Shown here in pieces: positions 38,133 to 47,838 of a DNA stretch of 64,000 nt; the stretch's first letter is position 1, and every line of letters starts with the position of its first letter. The translations under genes and the position numbers were made by a program. Below the pieces are notes generated by a model, which saw nothing but the letters and a program-made list of their open reading frames with translations, did not search any database and was not told where the DNA came from. The DNA comes from Lachnospiraceae bacterium G41 (GTDB lineage: Bacteria > Bacillota > Clostridia > Lachnospirales > Lachnospiraceae). Location of the stretch: NCBI GenBank assembly GCA_900100245.1, contig FNEU01000009.1, forward strand, positions 62,001 through 126,000, given 5' to 3'.

Positions 38133-40529
38133 ATGCTAAAAGATTTACTCGGTAAAAAAACCTTGTTCTTTGACGGTGCCATGGGTACACAGCTTCAGGC
38201 TAACGGTCTTTCCATCGGCGCAATCCCCGAAGAACTGAATATAGACAGACCTGAACTTCTCGTGATGATTCACGAGAATTATTTAAAGGCGGGTGCAGAT
38301 TTTATCACTACCAATACATTCGGTGCAAACGCTCATAAAATGAGCCGTGCGAAATATCCGAATACCGAAATGATAAAAGCTGCGGTTAAAAATGCTGATA
38401 CCGCAAGAAAGAATTTAGGAAGAGAGAACGATTCTTTTATAGCGCTTGATATCGGACCAATAGGTGAACTGCTTGCACCCATCGGAACGCTTTCTTTTGA
38501 TGACGCTTACGAGCTTTTCAAAGAGCAGATTGTATGCGTAAAAGACGATATCGACCTGGTTATATTTGAAACATTCGGAGATTTGTACGAATTAAAGGCA
38601 GGTGTACTCGCAGCCAAGGAAAACTGCGACAAACCCGTATTTGTTTCCGTATCATTTGACAAGAGCGGACGTACTTTAACAGGTACCAATCCCGAGACAT
38701 ATATAAACGTAATGGAAGGTCTTAAGGTTGATGCGATAGGCGTTAACTGCTCGCTCGGCCCCAAGGAATTAGAGCCCGTTATTAAGACTCTCCTTGAAAA
38801 ATCACATATTCCGGTAATTATTCAGCCAAACGCCGGTCTCCCCACATTAAGGGACGGCAAGACTGTATTTGAACTTACACCCGAATCTTTTATCGAGGCA
38901 CTTTCAAATGTTATGAACGAAGGTATTGCGGTAATCGGCGGATGCTGCGGTACATCACCCGAATTTATTAAGGCTGAAAAAGAAAACTTTCCTGCAGACG
39001 TAAAGCAGAGAGAAGTTCCTTTAAGAACGGCAGTATCAAGTTCCACAATGACTGTATATCTTGATGAAGATGTAAAGGTCTGCGGCGAGAGATTAAATCC
39101 TACAGGAAAGAAAAAACTTCAGGCAGCACTTCGCGAAGAGAATTACGATATGCTTATCTCCGAGGCAATTGCCCAGGAAGATGCGGGTGCAAAGGTGCTT
39201 GATGTAAACGTCGGACTTCCCGGAATAGATGAAGCTGCGGTAATGAAGAAAATAATTCCGATGCTTCAGGAAGTGGTATCCATTCCTCTTCAGATTGACT
39301 CGTCAAACCCTGCGGCAATCGAAGCCGCATGCAGAATATATAACGGCAAACCGCTTATCAATTCGGTTAACGGTAAGGATGCGGTAATGGAAGCTGTATT
39401 CCCCGTAGCCAATAAATACGGCGGAGTAGTAATCGGTCTTGCTTTATCCGAAGAAGTGCCCAAGCTCTGCGAAGAGAGAGTGGCAATCGCAAAGAAAATA
39501 ATCGGCAAAGCAAAGGAATACGGCATTCCCGAAAAAGACCTTGTTATCGACTGCTTAACTCTCACGGTTTCCGCACAGCAGGCTGAGGCCGCAGAGACCT
39601 TAAAAGCATTGAAAGTAATAAGCGATATGGGTCTTTCGTCCACGCTCGGCGTATCCAATATTTCATTCGGACTGCCTAACAGACCGCTTATCAACAGAAC
39701 GTTTTTAACACTTGCAATGCATAGCGGTTTAAAGATGCCCATCATCAATCCTTTAGACAGATCTCTCATGGACTGCATAGATGCATTCAATGTTATTTAC
39801 AATGTGGATAAAGGATGCGAGACGTATATTAAGAATCAGGAAAATGTCGTAGTTCAGACTGTGACCGTACAAAAAACCGCATCAGGAGATGGAGCATCCG
39901 CCACGGCAGCGGGCGGTAAAAAAGACGTGGGCTTCTGCATCATAAAAGGTTTGAAAGATGAGATAACCGCAGTTACCGTGGAAGAACTTAAAAATACCGA
40001 TGCAATGGTTTTAATAAACGAGACCATTATCCCCGCGCTTAATAAAGTCGGACGTGATTACGATTCAGGCAAGATATTCCTTCCACAGCTAATCCAGGCA
40101 GCAGAGACTGCAAAGGTTGCATTTGCCGAAGTACAGAAGCACTTTACCGTATCAAGTGAGAAAAAGGGCCCTGTTATCCTTTGTACCGTAGAAGGAGATA
40201 TCCACGATATAGGCAAGAATATCGTCAAGGTTGTCTGTGAAAGTTACGGCTATGAAATAATAGACCTTGGCAAAGATATCCCCGTAGACAGCGTTGTAGA
40301 CGCGTACAAGGAGTATAAGCCAAAGGCAATCGGCTTAAGCGCACTTATGACCACCACGGTTGAAAACATGAAGCGTACAATAGCCGCTCTTCGTGCGAAC
40401 GACTGCGATGTACCGATTATGGTAGGCGGTGCGGTTCTTACCGAAGAAATTGCCAAGGAAATCGATGCGGATTATTATACCGAGGACGCAATGTCACTCG
40501 TAAATTTATTTAAAGAACTTGGAGTATAA
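38133..40529 (+). CDS. metH: Cobalamin-dependent methionine synthase (without activation domain)
   Basis: A 798-residue protein. In order: homocysteine methyltransferase barrel (LFFDGAMGTQLQ, zinc ligands in GVNCS and GGCCGT, to about residue 290), pterin-binding barrel (CGERLNPTGKKK, LDVNVG, about 310-570), helical cap, and B12-binding Rossmann domain with the cobalt-ligating His in EGDIHDIGKNIV, ending near residue 798. The usual fourth domain is encoded separately upstream. An alanine/glycine-rich linker (ASGDGASATAAGG) joins the second and third domains. Confidence 0.95.
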   Translation: MLKDLLGKKTLFFDGAMGTQLQANGLSIGAIPEELNIDRPELLVMIHENYLKAGADFITTNTFGANAHKMSRAKYPNTEMIKAAVKNADTARKNLGRENDSFIALDIGPIGELLAPIGTLSFDDAYELFKEQIVCVKDDIDLVIFETFGDLYELKAGVLAAKENCDKPVFVSVSFDKSGRTLTGTNPETYINVMEGLKVDAIGVNCSLGPKELEPVIKTLLEKSHIPVIIQPNAGLPTLRDGKTVFELTPESFIEALSNVMNEGIAVIGGCCGTSPEFIKAEKENFPADVKQREVPLRTAVSSSTMTVYLDEDVKVCGERLNPTGKKKLQAALREENYDMLISEAIAQEDAGAKVLDVNVGLPGIDEAAVMKKIIPMLQEVVSIPLQIDSSNPAAIEAACRIYNGKPLINSVNGKDAVMEAVFPVANKYGGVVIGLALSEEVPKLCEERVAIAKKIIGKAKEYGIPEKDLVIDCLTLTVSAQQAEAAETLKALKVISDMGLSSTLGVSNISFGLPNRPLINRTFLTLAMHSGLKMPIINPLDRSLMDCIDAFNVIYNVDKGCETYIKNQENVVVQTVTVQKTASGDGASATAAGGKKDVGFCIIKGLKDEITAVTVEELKNTDAMVLINETIIPALNKVGRDYDSGKIFLPQLIQAAETAKVAFAEVQKHFTVSSEKKGPVILCTVEGDIHDIGKNIVKVVCESYGYEIIDLGKDIPVDSVVDAYKEYKPKAIGLSALMTTTVENMKRTIAALRANDCDVPIMVGGAVLTEEIAKEIDADYYTEDAMSLVNLFKELGV

Positions 40530-40530
40530 A

Positions 40531-41178
40531 ATGAAGGCTAAGAAATTTATTTTACCGATATGTTTATTTGCAATGTTTGCAATATACACACTCACAGTCA
40601 AATTTGTTGACGTGGCCGCAATCGGACCCAACGGTTCCGAAGTAGGCTTCTCGGCAATTAACGGCTTTGTGGCAGGCATATTTTCATACAGCAAAATCTT
40701 TTATCTTTTAACCAAACTGATAGCTGCAATCTCTTTCCTTTACATAGCGGCATTTGCGGTTTTAGGCCTAATACAGCTCATAAAAGAAAAAAGCTTCGCT
40801 AAAGTCGATTTTGCTATATACGGAATGGCGGTAACATATGTTATCACAGCACTTTTCTACCTGATGTTTGAGATTGTAATCATCAATTACAGACCTATTT
40901 TGGAAGACGGTGAACTTGAGGCTTCATTCCCTTCATCGCACACGATGCTTGCGGTAGCGGTTTTCGGAAGTGCGATAGTATATGCGCTCTACAGAATAAA
41001 AGACAATCTGATTAAAAAGATTGTGGTAATTGCAAGTGCTGTTCTAGCTGCAGGCATGGCACTCGGAAGACTTATAAGCGGCGTACACTGGTTTACGGAT
41101 ATCCTTGGCGGAGTGCTTTTAGGATGTGCAATTGTATCGCTTTATCTGGCATTTGTTCTCAGCATTAAAGAAGATTAA
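40531..41178 (+). CDS. PAP2-family membrane phosphatase
   Basis: About 215 residues with six probable membrane helices. The phosphatase motifs are NYRPI (degenerate C1), PSSHT (C2) and GRLISGVHWFTD (C3), the acid phosphatase/PAP2 active site. The substrate is probably a lipid phosphate or pyrophosphate such as undecaprenyl diphosphate. ATG 40531, 1 bp after the metH stop with GGAG inside metH, is preferred to the overlapping ATG 40519. Confidence 0.85.
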   Translation: MKAKKFILPICLFAMFAIYTLTVKFVDVAAIGPNGSEVGFSAINGFVAGIFSYSKIFYLLTKLIAAISFLYIAAFAVLGLIQLIKEKSFAKVDFAIYGMAVTYVITALFYLMFEIVIINYRPILEDGELEASFPSSHTMLAVAVFGSAIVYALYRIKDNLIKKIVVIASAVLAAGMALGRLISGVHWFTDILGGVLLGCAIVSLYLAFVLSIKED

Positions 41179-41193
41179 TCCTAAAATAATAAA

Positions 41194-41225
41194 GGGCGTG
41201 ACATTCGGTTTGTCACGCCCTCTTT
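41194..41225. terminator. Bidirectional intrinsic terminator
   Basis: Ten-base-pair stem GGGCGTGACA / TGTCACGCCC with T-rich tail, between convergent PAP2 and glycosyltransferase genes. Confidence 0.88.
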
Positions 41226-41242
41226 TTATTTTCCAAAAGTAT

Positions 41243-42184
41243 TTATTCTTTTTCTTTTTCCTGCATTTCAGAAGTTACATTGTAAAGATTCATTTCGAAA
41301 TCCTGACGGTTTTTCTGATAAATCGTTTTTAGGATCTGTCCTGCGAAGAATGACTGAATAGCAGCGATAAATGCGAAACCGCAGGCAATTAATGTCGGGA
41401 ATCTCGGTACCAGTCCGGTCTGAATATATTCGATGATGACAGGAACCATAAATCCCGTTGCAAGCAGTACGAGGATAGCGGATATAATTCCAAAGTATCT
41501 GCTAGGTCTGTATGTTCTGAAAAGTCTGAAAATTGTTCTTAAAACTTTAAATCCGTCGGAGTAGGTGTTAAGCTTTGAAACGCTTCCTTCCGGTCTGTCG
41601 CGGTAATCGATTACGACATTTTCCACATACATATTTTTATCCACCGCATGGATGCTCATTTCGGTTTCGATTTCAAAGCCCTTCGAAAGAACGGGGAAGG
41701 TCTTTACAAATCTGTAACTGAAGGCCCTGTAGCCTGTCATGATATCTTTGATATCGGATTTAAAGAGTATATTTATGCAGGCTCTGACCAGTGAATTTCC
41801 GAAGTTGTGGAAAGGTCTTTTATTTTCCTGAAAATATGTGGAAGAGAGTCTGTCGCCGACCACCATATCCGCACGATCGATTAAAACCTTGTCTGCCATT
41901 TCACGCACGTTGGTGGCAGGATATGTGTCGTCGCCGTCTACCATGATGTAGCATTTTGCATCTATCTCGGAAAACATTCTTCTGATGACATTTCCCTTGC
42001 CCTGCTGATGCTCATAGCGAACCACTGCACCCGCCTTCTTTGCGATTTCATCGGTTCCGTCAGAGGAATTGTTGTCGTACACATATATAACGGCATTAGG
42101 AAGTGCCTCTTTAAATTCTTTTACGACTTTTTCTATTGTTTTGCTTTCGTTGTAACACGGGATTAATACCGCTATTTCGTCCAT
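41243..42184 (-). CDS. Family 2 glycosyltransferase (polyprenyl-phosphate glycosyltransferase type)
   Basis: About 313 residues: GT-A domain with VLIPCYNESKTIEKVV and DGDDTYPA (DxD metal site), the acceptor region DIMTGYRAFSYR, and two C-terminal membrane helices (about 230-295). It resembles DPM1/ArnC/GtrB-like enzymes that load a sugar on undecaprenyl phosphate at the inner membrane face. Start ATG 42184 has GGAGG seven bases upstream; the longer frame to 42232 overlaps the trkA end. Confidence 0.88.
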   Translation of the reverse strand: MDEIAVLIPCYNESKTIEKVVKEFKEALPNAVIYVYDNNSSDGTDEIAKKAGAVVRYEHQQGKGNVIRRMFSEIDAKCYIMVDGDDTYPATNVREMADKVLIDRADMVVGDRLSSTYFQENKRPFHNFGNSLVRACINILFKSDIKDIMTGYRAFSYRFVKTFPVLSKGFEIETEMSIHAVDKNMYVENVVIDYRDRPEGSVSKLNTYSDGFKVLRTIFRLFRTYRPSRYFGIISAILVLLATGFMVPVIIEYIQTGLVPRFPTLIACGFAFIAAIQSFFAGQILKTIYQKNRQDFEMNLYNVTSEMQEKEKE

Positions 42185-42235
42185 TTCGAATCCTCCGAAA
42201 ACATTATACATTCCTAAATGTTTTATGTCCAATAT

Positions 42236-42892
42236 TTATACTTCGCGCAGTTTGTTTATCTTGCTGATATTTGCGATAACCACGAGTGTCATTTCCTTGG
42301 TAAGAGGAACTGTGGGATCGATGTAGGTTTCGATTTTCTTGTTCTGAATAATGGCAACTACGTTCAAGGAATATTTTGCACGTAAGTTTAATTCCATAAG
42401 AGTCTTGCCGACCCATTCGTCGCGCACTTCGATTTCCATCATGGAGACATCTTTTGAGATTTCGACAGCATCGATAAATCCCGAACTTAAAAGATTCTTG
42501 GCAAGTCTCATGCCTGATTCTTTTTCGGGGAAAATGGTTCTGTCTGCGCCGACTTTTTCAAGGATTTTACAGTTCATTTCACTCGAACATTTAGCGATTA
42601 CTTTTTCAACGCCGAGCTCCTTGCAAAGCATGGTTGCCATTACGCTGGCTTCCAGGCTCTGGGCCATGGCGATTATTACAACATCGACGTTTTTGATGCC
42701 AAGCTGTTTTAAAACTTCTATATCGGTAACGTCCGCACACTTGCAGTAAGGAATGTCGGCGATGGCTGCATTAACGAGAGTTTCGTCCATGTCGATTGCA
42801 AGAACTTCCATACCGCATCTTACCAGTTCCTTAGCTACCGCGCATCCGTATCTTCCGAGTCCGAATACCGCATAAGTTTTGTTTTTCTTCAT
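42236..42892 (-). CDS. trkA: Potassium uptake regulatory subunit TrkA
   Basis: A 218-residue protein with an N-terminal RCK Rossmann domain (YAVFGLGRYGCAVAKEL, then D at the end of strand 2) and a C-terminal TrkA-C domain. It gates the TrkH/KtrB channel in response to nucleotides. It lies 14 bp after trkH on the same strand. Confidence 0.92.
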   Translation of the reverse strand: MKKNKTYAVFGLGRYGCAVAKELVRCGMEVLAIDMDETLVNAAIADIPYCKCADVTDIEVLKQLGIKNVDVVIIAMAQSLEASVMATMLCKELGVEKVIAKCSSEMNCKILEKVGADRTIFPEKESGMRLAKNLLSSGFIDAVEISKDVSMMEIEVRDEWVGKTLMELNLRAKYSLNVVAIIQNKKIETYIDPTVPLTKEMTLVVIANISKINKLREV

Positions 42893-42906
42893 AATTAATC
42901 CTTTCG

Positions 42907-44262
42907 TTATCCGACGCTTATCTGCTCGGTCGGATTCTTAATTGCATTGGGAGAGTACTTCTGAGTGTTGAGTGCGATAAATAACGATATCGGGCCTACT
43001 CTTCCCAAATACATGGTTACTATTATTACCAGTTTTCCGAAGAAATTAAGTGTCGAGGTGAAGTTTCTCGTAAGGCCGACTGTTGCCGTCGCACTTACGG
43101 TTTCATATAAAATATCGAGTATGTCGGCTTTGGTTGCAGCACATAAAAGAATGGTTGAAACGGACATTATCGCAAAAGAAACTGCGATTACCGCAACCGA
43201 TTTGTTAACCGACTGTTTCGGTATCGATCTGTGTAAAAGAGATGTCTCTTCTTTGCTTTTAATGGTGGCAATCGCGGAAGCGATTAAGACTGCTGCGGTT
43301 ACTGTTTTGATACCGCCCGCGGTACCGGTGGGAGAACCACCGATAAACATCAGTATCAGCGATACGAACGAAGATGCATTGGTCAGATTTTCCTGAGGAA
43401 CTGTGGCAAAGCCTGCGGTTCTGGTAGTTATCGACTGGAAGAAAGCTGCCATTAATTTCTGAGGAACGCTGTATTCTTTTATGGTCAAAGGATTGTTAAA
43501 CTCAAATACGAAGAAAAGCAATCCTCCAGATACTATGAGGATAAGCGTAACAAGAATGGCGAGTTTGCTGTGGAAAGTAAGCCCTTTGAAACATCTGAAT
43601 TTCTTTTGGGGAAATTCTTTGATGACAACCAGAAAATCCCACCATACTATATAACCGATACCGGATACGACAATAAGTGCCGAAGTGGTGAAGTTTATCA
43701 TCGGGTTTAATGTGTAATTGCAGAGACTGTTGTCGGCGATAATATCTATGCCTGCGTTGCAGAAGCACGAAACCGAATTAAAAAGAGATATCCATATTCC
43801 TTTAGCACCGAACTGCGGTATAAAAACCGTCATATAAAGAAGAGCGCCGATGCCTTCAACGATAAAAGTACCAATCAATACTTTTTTGGTAAAACTGATG
43901 ATACCCGAGAGAGTATTAAGATTAAATGCATCCTGAATGAGCATTCTTCCGCCGAGGCCGATTCTTTTATGAAAACCGATCATGATACCGCTCATTACGG
44001 TTACGATTCCGAGTCCGCCAATCTGAATTAATATAAGAATCACTATCTGACCGAATACGCTCCATGTTGAATAGGTGGGGACTGTAACCAGACCGGTAAC
44101 GCAGACCGCGGTGGTGGCGGTAAAGAGTGCGTCAAGGTAAGAAACGGAAACGCCTTTTTGCTGACTGATGGGAAGTACAAGAAGAACACTTCCAACAAGT
44201 ATTGCAAGCAGGAAGAAAAGCATTATTAATCTGGTAGTAGAAAAGTGTTTGCGCTTTTTCAT
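42907..44262 (-). CDS. trkH: Potassium uptake channel subunit TrkH
   Basis: About 451 residues of membrane channel protein with repeated M1-P-M2 units and selectivity-type loops (TATTAVCVTGL, NAGIDII, TRTAGFATV, SATATVGLTRN). It imports K+ together with TrkA. ATG 44262 gives a normal KtrB-like N-terminus (MKKRKHFSTTRL); the frame continues upstream to 44526 through the divergent promoter region and is not credible as coding. Confidence 0.92.
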   Translation of the reverse strand: MKKRKHFSTTRLIMLFFLLAILVGSVLLVLPISQQKGVSVSYLDALFTATTAVCVTGLVTVPTYSTWSVFGQIVILILIQIGGLGIVTVMSGIMIGFHKRIGLGGRMLIQDAFNLNTLSGIISFTKKVLIGTFIVEGIGALLYMTVFIPQFGAKGIWISLFNSVSCFCNAGIDIIADNSLCNYTLNPMINFTTSALIVVSGIGYIVWWDFLVVIKEFPQKKFRCFKGLTFHSKLAILVTLILIVSGGLLFFVFEFNNPLTIKEYSVPQKLMAAFFQSITTRTAGFATVPQENLTNASSFVSLILMFIGGSPTGTAGGIKTVTAAVLIASAIATIKSKEETSLLHRSIPKQSVNKSVAVIAVSFAIMSVSTILLCAATKADILDILYETVSATATVGLTRNFTSTLNFFGKLVIIVTMYLGRVGPISLFIALNTQKYSPNAIKNPTEQISVG

Positions 44263-44296
44263 TTCCAAAAATTTCCTTTTGGCAAATATCATTACA

Positions 44297-44325
44297 ATTT
44301 TATCATTTTTAGGGCATTTATTCAA
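44297..44325 (-). promoter_or_regulatory. Promoter of trkH-trkA
   Basis: TTGAAT (44325-44320) and TAAAAT (44302-44297) with a 17-bp spacer, 34 nt upstream of the trkH start. Confidence 0.6.
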
Positions 44326-44410
44326 ACTTTTAAAGTTTTTTGAAAAATTTTCCATAAAACTTTCAAAACCAATCGTGTATGTTTTGTAAAAAGAAAACGG
44401 AGGATTAGTT

Positions 44411-45748
44411 ATGAAAAATAAAAATCTTATCAGAATGACATCTCTTTTAGGAGTACTTACAATGGCAGGCTGCAGCCTTCCGAATTCATTTATAAATAAC
44501 GAGGTTGAACCCACACTCACAAACACATCGTCTACAACTGTTACGGCCGAAATGCCCGCAAACTTCTCGGGCGAGCAGAAAGCTCCCGAAGCAAATATGA
44601 TTCCCGGTGAGGAAGAACTTAATGCACTTTCTAACGCTTCACTTAATGTCTTTTATGAGACGATAGAAAGCGGCGAAAACGGAGAAAACGTTCTTATATC
44701 ACCCGCATCACTCGCATTTGCCATGGCAATAACCGAAAACGGAGCTAACGGCGATACGCTTAAGCAGATGGAAAAGTACGTTAACGGCGGAATCTCCATT
44801 GAAGATATGAATGCTCTTTTAAACTATACTTCCTACAAATTAAACAATGCTAAAGATGTAGAATGGGGCGTTGCAAACTCGCTCTGGTTTAACGACAACG
44901 GAGACTGCGAAATCGAAAATGAGTTCCTTAAGAAAGCGATAGAGTATTACGATGCGGAGGTTTATAAAAAGGCTTTTGACGCATCGACCGCCAACGATAT
45001 TAACAAATGGGTTTACAACAAAACCAACAAAATGATAGATGAAGTCATAAGAGATTTTTCACACGATGCAATGCTCTTTATTGTAAATGCGATTGCTTTT
45101 GAGGGCGAGTGGGCAGAAGAGTACGAAAAGAGCCAGGTTCTTGAAAACAGAGAATTTACCAATGCCGACAGAAGCACAAGCAACTGTACAATGCTTTCAA
45201 GCACCGAAGACAGATATTTTACACTTGGTGAAGGCACAGGATTTATCAAACCTTACAAGGGTGGCGAGTACTCATTCGTGGGTATCTTACCCGAAGAAGG
45301 AGTAAGCCCCGAAGAATACATTAAAGACCTCGTAAAAAACAACGAAGATTTTTCAAAGGCTGTAAGAGAAGCAGAGTATGGAGAAGTATATGTTACAATG
45401 CCTGAATTTACTACAGATTACGGCAATGAAGGAATGGTTGATGTTTACAAGAAGATGGGGATGGATCTTCCTTTTGATCCCGGAAAGGCTGACTTAAAGG
45501 GTATCTTTACAAATGATTCCGACTCTGATGTATGGATTGGAAAAATCATTCACAAGACTCATATCGAAGTTGACCGCCAGGGTACAAGAGCGGCAGCAGT
45601 TACTGTAGTTGAAGTTGACAAGTGCATGGCAGTGGCTCCCGCAGCAGATCCCGTTGTCATTGACCTCGACAGACCTTTCGTATATGCAATCGTTGATAAC
45701 GAGACAGGCGTTCCCGTATTCTTAGGCTGCATGAACAATATGCAATAA
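44411..45748 (+). CDS. Secreted serpin lipoprotein
   Basis: A 445-residue protein with a signal peptide and lipobox TMAGC (Cys near residue 21), a Ser/Thr-rich linker, then a full serpin domain from about residue 75. Serpin landmarks are SPASLAFAMAITENGANGDTL, FVNAIAFEGEW-type sheet strand, and FVYAIVDNETGVPVFLG at the C-terminus. The reactive-centre hinge reads GTRAAAVTVV, close to the small-residue hinge of inhibitory serpins but with Arg where Glu is usual; counting from the hinge puts the scissile bond near Cys-Met. It probably traps extracellular serine or cysteine proteases at the cell surface. Confidence 0.93.
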   Translation: MKNKNLIRMTSLLGVLTMAGCSLPNSFINNEVEPTLTNTSSTTVTAEMPANFSGEQKAPEANMIPGEEELNALSNASLNVFYETIESGENGENVLISPASLAFAMAITENGANGDTLKQMEKYVNGGISIEDMNALLNYTSYKLNNAKDVEWGVANSLWFNDNGDCEIENEFLKKAIEYYDAEVYKKAFDASTANDINKWVYNKTNKMIDEVIRDFSHDAMLFIVNAIAFEGEWAEEYEKSQVLENREFTNADRSTSNCTMLSSTEDRYFTLGEGTGFIKPYKGGEYSFVGILPEEGVSPEEYIKDLVKNNEDFSKAVREAEYGEVYVTMPEFTTDYGNEGMVDVYKKMGMDLPFDPGKADLKGIFTNDSDSDVWIGKIIHKTHIEVDRQGTRAAAVTVVEVDKCMAVAPAADPVVIDLDRPFVYAIVDNETGVPVFLGCMNNMQ

Positions 45749-45749
45749 A

Positions 45750-45777
45750 AAACGGGCATCCGAATGAACACCCGTTT
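45750..45777. terminator. Terminator-like hairpin between serpin and xpt
   Basis: AAACGGG / CCCGTTT with a 14-nt loop between convergent genes; the A-run before and T's after allow weak use in both directions. Confidence 0.6.
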
Positions 45778-45793
45778 AGAAATTCAAAATAAA

Positions 45794-46369
45794 TTATCTG
45801 AATACAATTTTGCCGGTTGCGGCATCCATTGATTCAACTATGGCAAGGCTTTCAAGCTTGATTCCTTTATCGCGAATCATCTGACCTCCCGGCTGGAAGC
45901 CTTTCTCAATAGCAATTCCAACTCCCTCGACGGTTGCGCCTGCGGCGTTTATCAAATCGATAAGCCCGTTTACGGCGCAGCCGTTAGCCAGGAAATCATC
46001 GATTATAAGTATGTGATCGTCAGCGTTTAAAAACTTTTTGGAAACGATGATGTCATATACTTTTTTCTTCGTAAAAGATTCAACCTTCGAAGTATACATT
46101 TCGCCGTCGAGATTAATACTCTGAGCCTTTTTGGCGAAAACAACGGGAACATTAAAGCATTCTGCGGCCACACAGGCAATTCCGATACCGGAAGCCTCTA
46201 TGGTAAGGATTTTGTTGATGGGTTTTCCCTCAAACAGTCTTTTCCATTCAAGTCCCATTTCGTGAAAGAGATTAACATCCATCTGATGATTGAGGAAACT
46301 GTCGACTTTAAGCACGTTTCCTTCTTTTACGACACCGTCTTTTTGAATTCTTTCTTCCAACAATTTCAT
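45794..46369 (-). CDS. xpt: Xanthine phosphoribosyltransferase
   Basis: A 191-residue enzyme converting xanthine and PRPP to XMP. It starts [12 protein letters not shown], and the PRPP loop is [12 protein letters not shown], matching Xpt. It is divergent from the nucleoside importer genes, which supports a shared purine-salvage role. I found no purine riboswitch upstream, unlike Bacillus xpt. A TTGTTG/TAATTA pair about 50 nt upstream is a possible promoter. Confidence 0.93.
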   Translation of the reverse strand: MKLLEERIQKDGVVKEGNVLKVDSFLNHQMDVNLFHEMGLEWKRLFEGKPINKILTIEASGIGIACVAAECFNVPVVFAKKAQSINLDGEMYTSKVESFTKKKVYDIIVSKKFLNADDHILIIDDFLANGCAVNGLIDLINAAGATVEGVGIAIEKGFQPGGQMIRDKGIKLESLAIVESMDAATGKIVFR

Positions 46370-46479
46370 AATTTTTCCCCGGGCAGAAGCCTTTCCTTTC
46401 CGAAAATATAATTATGCATATTATGTTAGCACAACAATTCTTTTTTCGCCACAAAATGCACAAAAAAGCCCTTTTTGAA

Positions 46480-46508
46480 TTGACCTCATTTTGAATAGGG
46501 TATATACT
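46480..46508 (+). promoter_or_regulatory. Promoter of the BMP lipoprotein gene
   Basis: TTGACC (46480-46485) and TATACT (46503-46508) with a 17-bp spacer, followed by a 43-nt leader with AGGAGG before the start. Confidence 0.75.
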
Positions 46509-46551
46509 CCACTTGTCAGCATGTGACGATTTGTTTTATTAGGAGGATATT

Positions 46552-47757
46552 ATGAAAAAACTTTTAAGTGTTTTCCTTGCATGTCTTATGGTTTTATCCC
46601 TTGCTGCATGTACAGCAGGCGGAAAAGGAGGCAATGCAGCCAATGGTAAGGTTAAAGTAGGTTTCATTTTTTTACATGATGAAAACTCAACATATGACCT
46701 TAACTTCATCAATGCCGCTAAGGAAGCTTGTGAAAAAGCCGGCGTTGAATATGTATTAAAGACAAACATCCCTGAAGGCCAGGAATGCTACGAAGCAGCA
46801 TGCGAACTCGCAGATTCAGGCTGCAACATCGTATTTGCCGACAGTTTCGGTCATGAAGATTACTTAATCGAAGCTGCTAAGGAATACAAGAACGTGGAAT
46901 TCTGCCACGCTACAGGTACTAAGGCTCACACAGAGAACCTTCCCAACTATCACAACGCTTTTGCTTCTATCTACGAAGGTCGTTACCTTGCAGGTATCGC
47001 AGCAGGTATGAAGCTTAACGAAATGATTGCTAACGGCGAGATTACTCCCGAGCAGGCTAAGATCGGTTATGTAGGTGCTTACACATACGCAGAGGTTATT
47101 TCAGGTTATACATCATTCTTCCTCGGCGCTCGTTCAGAATGCCCTACAGCTACAATGGAAGTTACATTTACCGGTTCATGGTATGATGAGACAGCTGAAA
47201 AGGAAGGCGCTATCAAGTTAATCAACAACGGCTGCGTACTTATTTCACAGCATGCCGATTCAATGGGTGCTCCTACAGCTTGTGAAAACGCAGGTGTTCC
47301 CGATGTTTCTTACAACGGCAGCACAGAGAGCGTAGCCCCCAACACATTCATCGTTTCTTCACGTATCAACTGGGTTCCTTACTTCGAACTCATTATCAAG
47401 GCAGTACAGAACGGTGAGAAGATTCCTACAGATTACACAGGTACAATCGAAACAGGTTCCGTAGTTCTTACAGACCTCGGTAAGATTGCTCCCGCTGAAG
47501 GAACACAGGCTAAGATGGATGCAGTTAAGGCTGAAATCCAGTCAGGCCAGAGAAAGATCTTCGATACATCAGCATTTACAGTAGGCGGTTCACCTGTTAC
47601 ATCTTACATGGCAGACGTTGATACAGATCCTGCATACGAAGGCGATCATGAAGTTATTTCCAATGGTGCTTTCAATGAATCTGCAGACGGATTCAGATCA
47701 GCTCCTTACTTCGATTTAAGAATTGATGGCATTACACTTCTTGATGAATCATACTAA
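46552..47757 (+). CDS. BMP-family substrate-binding lipoprotein (nucleoside importer)
   Basis: A 401-residue protein with signal peptide and lipobox LAACT (Cys near residue 20). The mature part is a periplasmic-binding fold of the Bmp/Med/PnrA family (VKVGFIFLHDENSTYDLNFINAA, IVFADSFGHED, GRYLAGIAAG). PnrA-type proteins bind purine nucleosides. Codon use is more biased towards a few codons than in its neighbours, which suggests high expression. A terminator follows, giving more binding protein than transporter. Confidence 0.92.
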   Translation: MKKLLSVFLACLMVLSLAACTAGGKGGNAANGKVKVGFIFLHDENSTYDLNFINAAKEACEKAGVEYVLKTNIPEGQECYEAACELADSGCNIVFADSFGHEDYLIEAAKEYKNVEFCHATGTKAHTENLPNYHNAFASIYEGRYLAGIAAGMKLNEMIANGEITPEQAKIGYVGAYTYAEVISGYTSFFLGARSECPTATMEVTFTGSWYDETAEKEGAIKLINNGCVLISQHADSMGAPTACENAGVPDVSYNGSTESVAPNTFIVSSRINWVPYFELIIKAVQNGEKIPTDYTGTIETGSVVLTDLGKIAPAEGTQAKMDAVKAEIQSGQRKIFDTSAFTVGGSPVTSYMADVDTDPAYEGDHEVISNGAFNESADGFRSAPYFDLRIDGITLLDESY

Positions 47758-47773
47758 TATGTGATAAACTTTA

Positions 47774-47816
47774 GAAAGGCAGTGAGCGTGCTCGCTGACT
47801 GCCTTTCTTTTTTATT
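47774..47816 (+). terminator. Partial terminator inside the nucleoside importer operon
   Basis: Fourteen-nt arms GAAAGGCAGTGAGC / GCTGACTGCCTTTC with one mismatch, followed by TTTTTTATTTT. It lies between the binding protein and ATPase genes and should let only part of the transcription through. Confidence 0.85.
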
Positions 47817-47838
47817 TTGCGGATAATGGTGCAGATAA

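Noticed and set aside
44263-44526. N-terminal extension of trkH
   Set aside because: It crosses the divergent promoter and the start of the serpin gene; ATG 44262 gives the normal family N-terminus.
46370-46551. Purine riboswitch for xpt or the nucleoside importer
   Set aside because: The conserved junction and loop words of the purine aptamer are not found on either strand.
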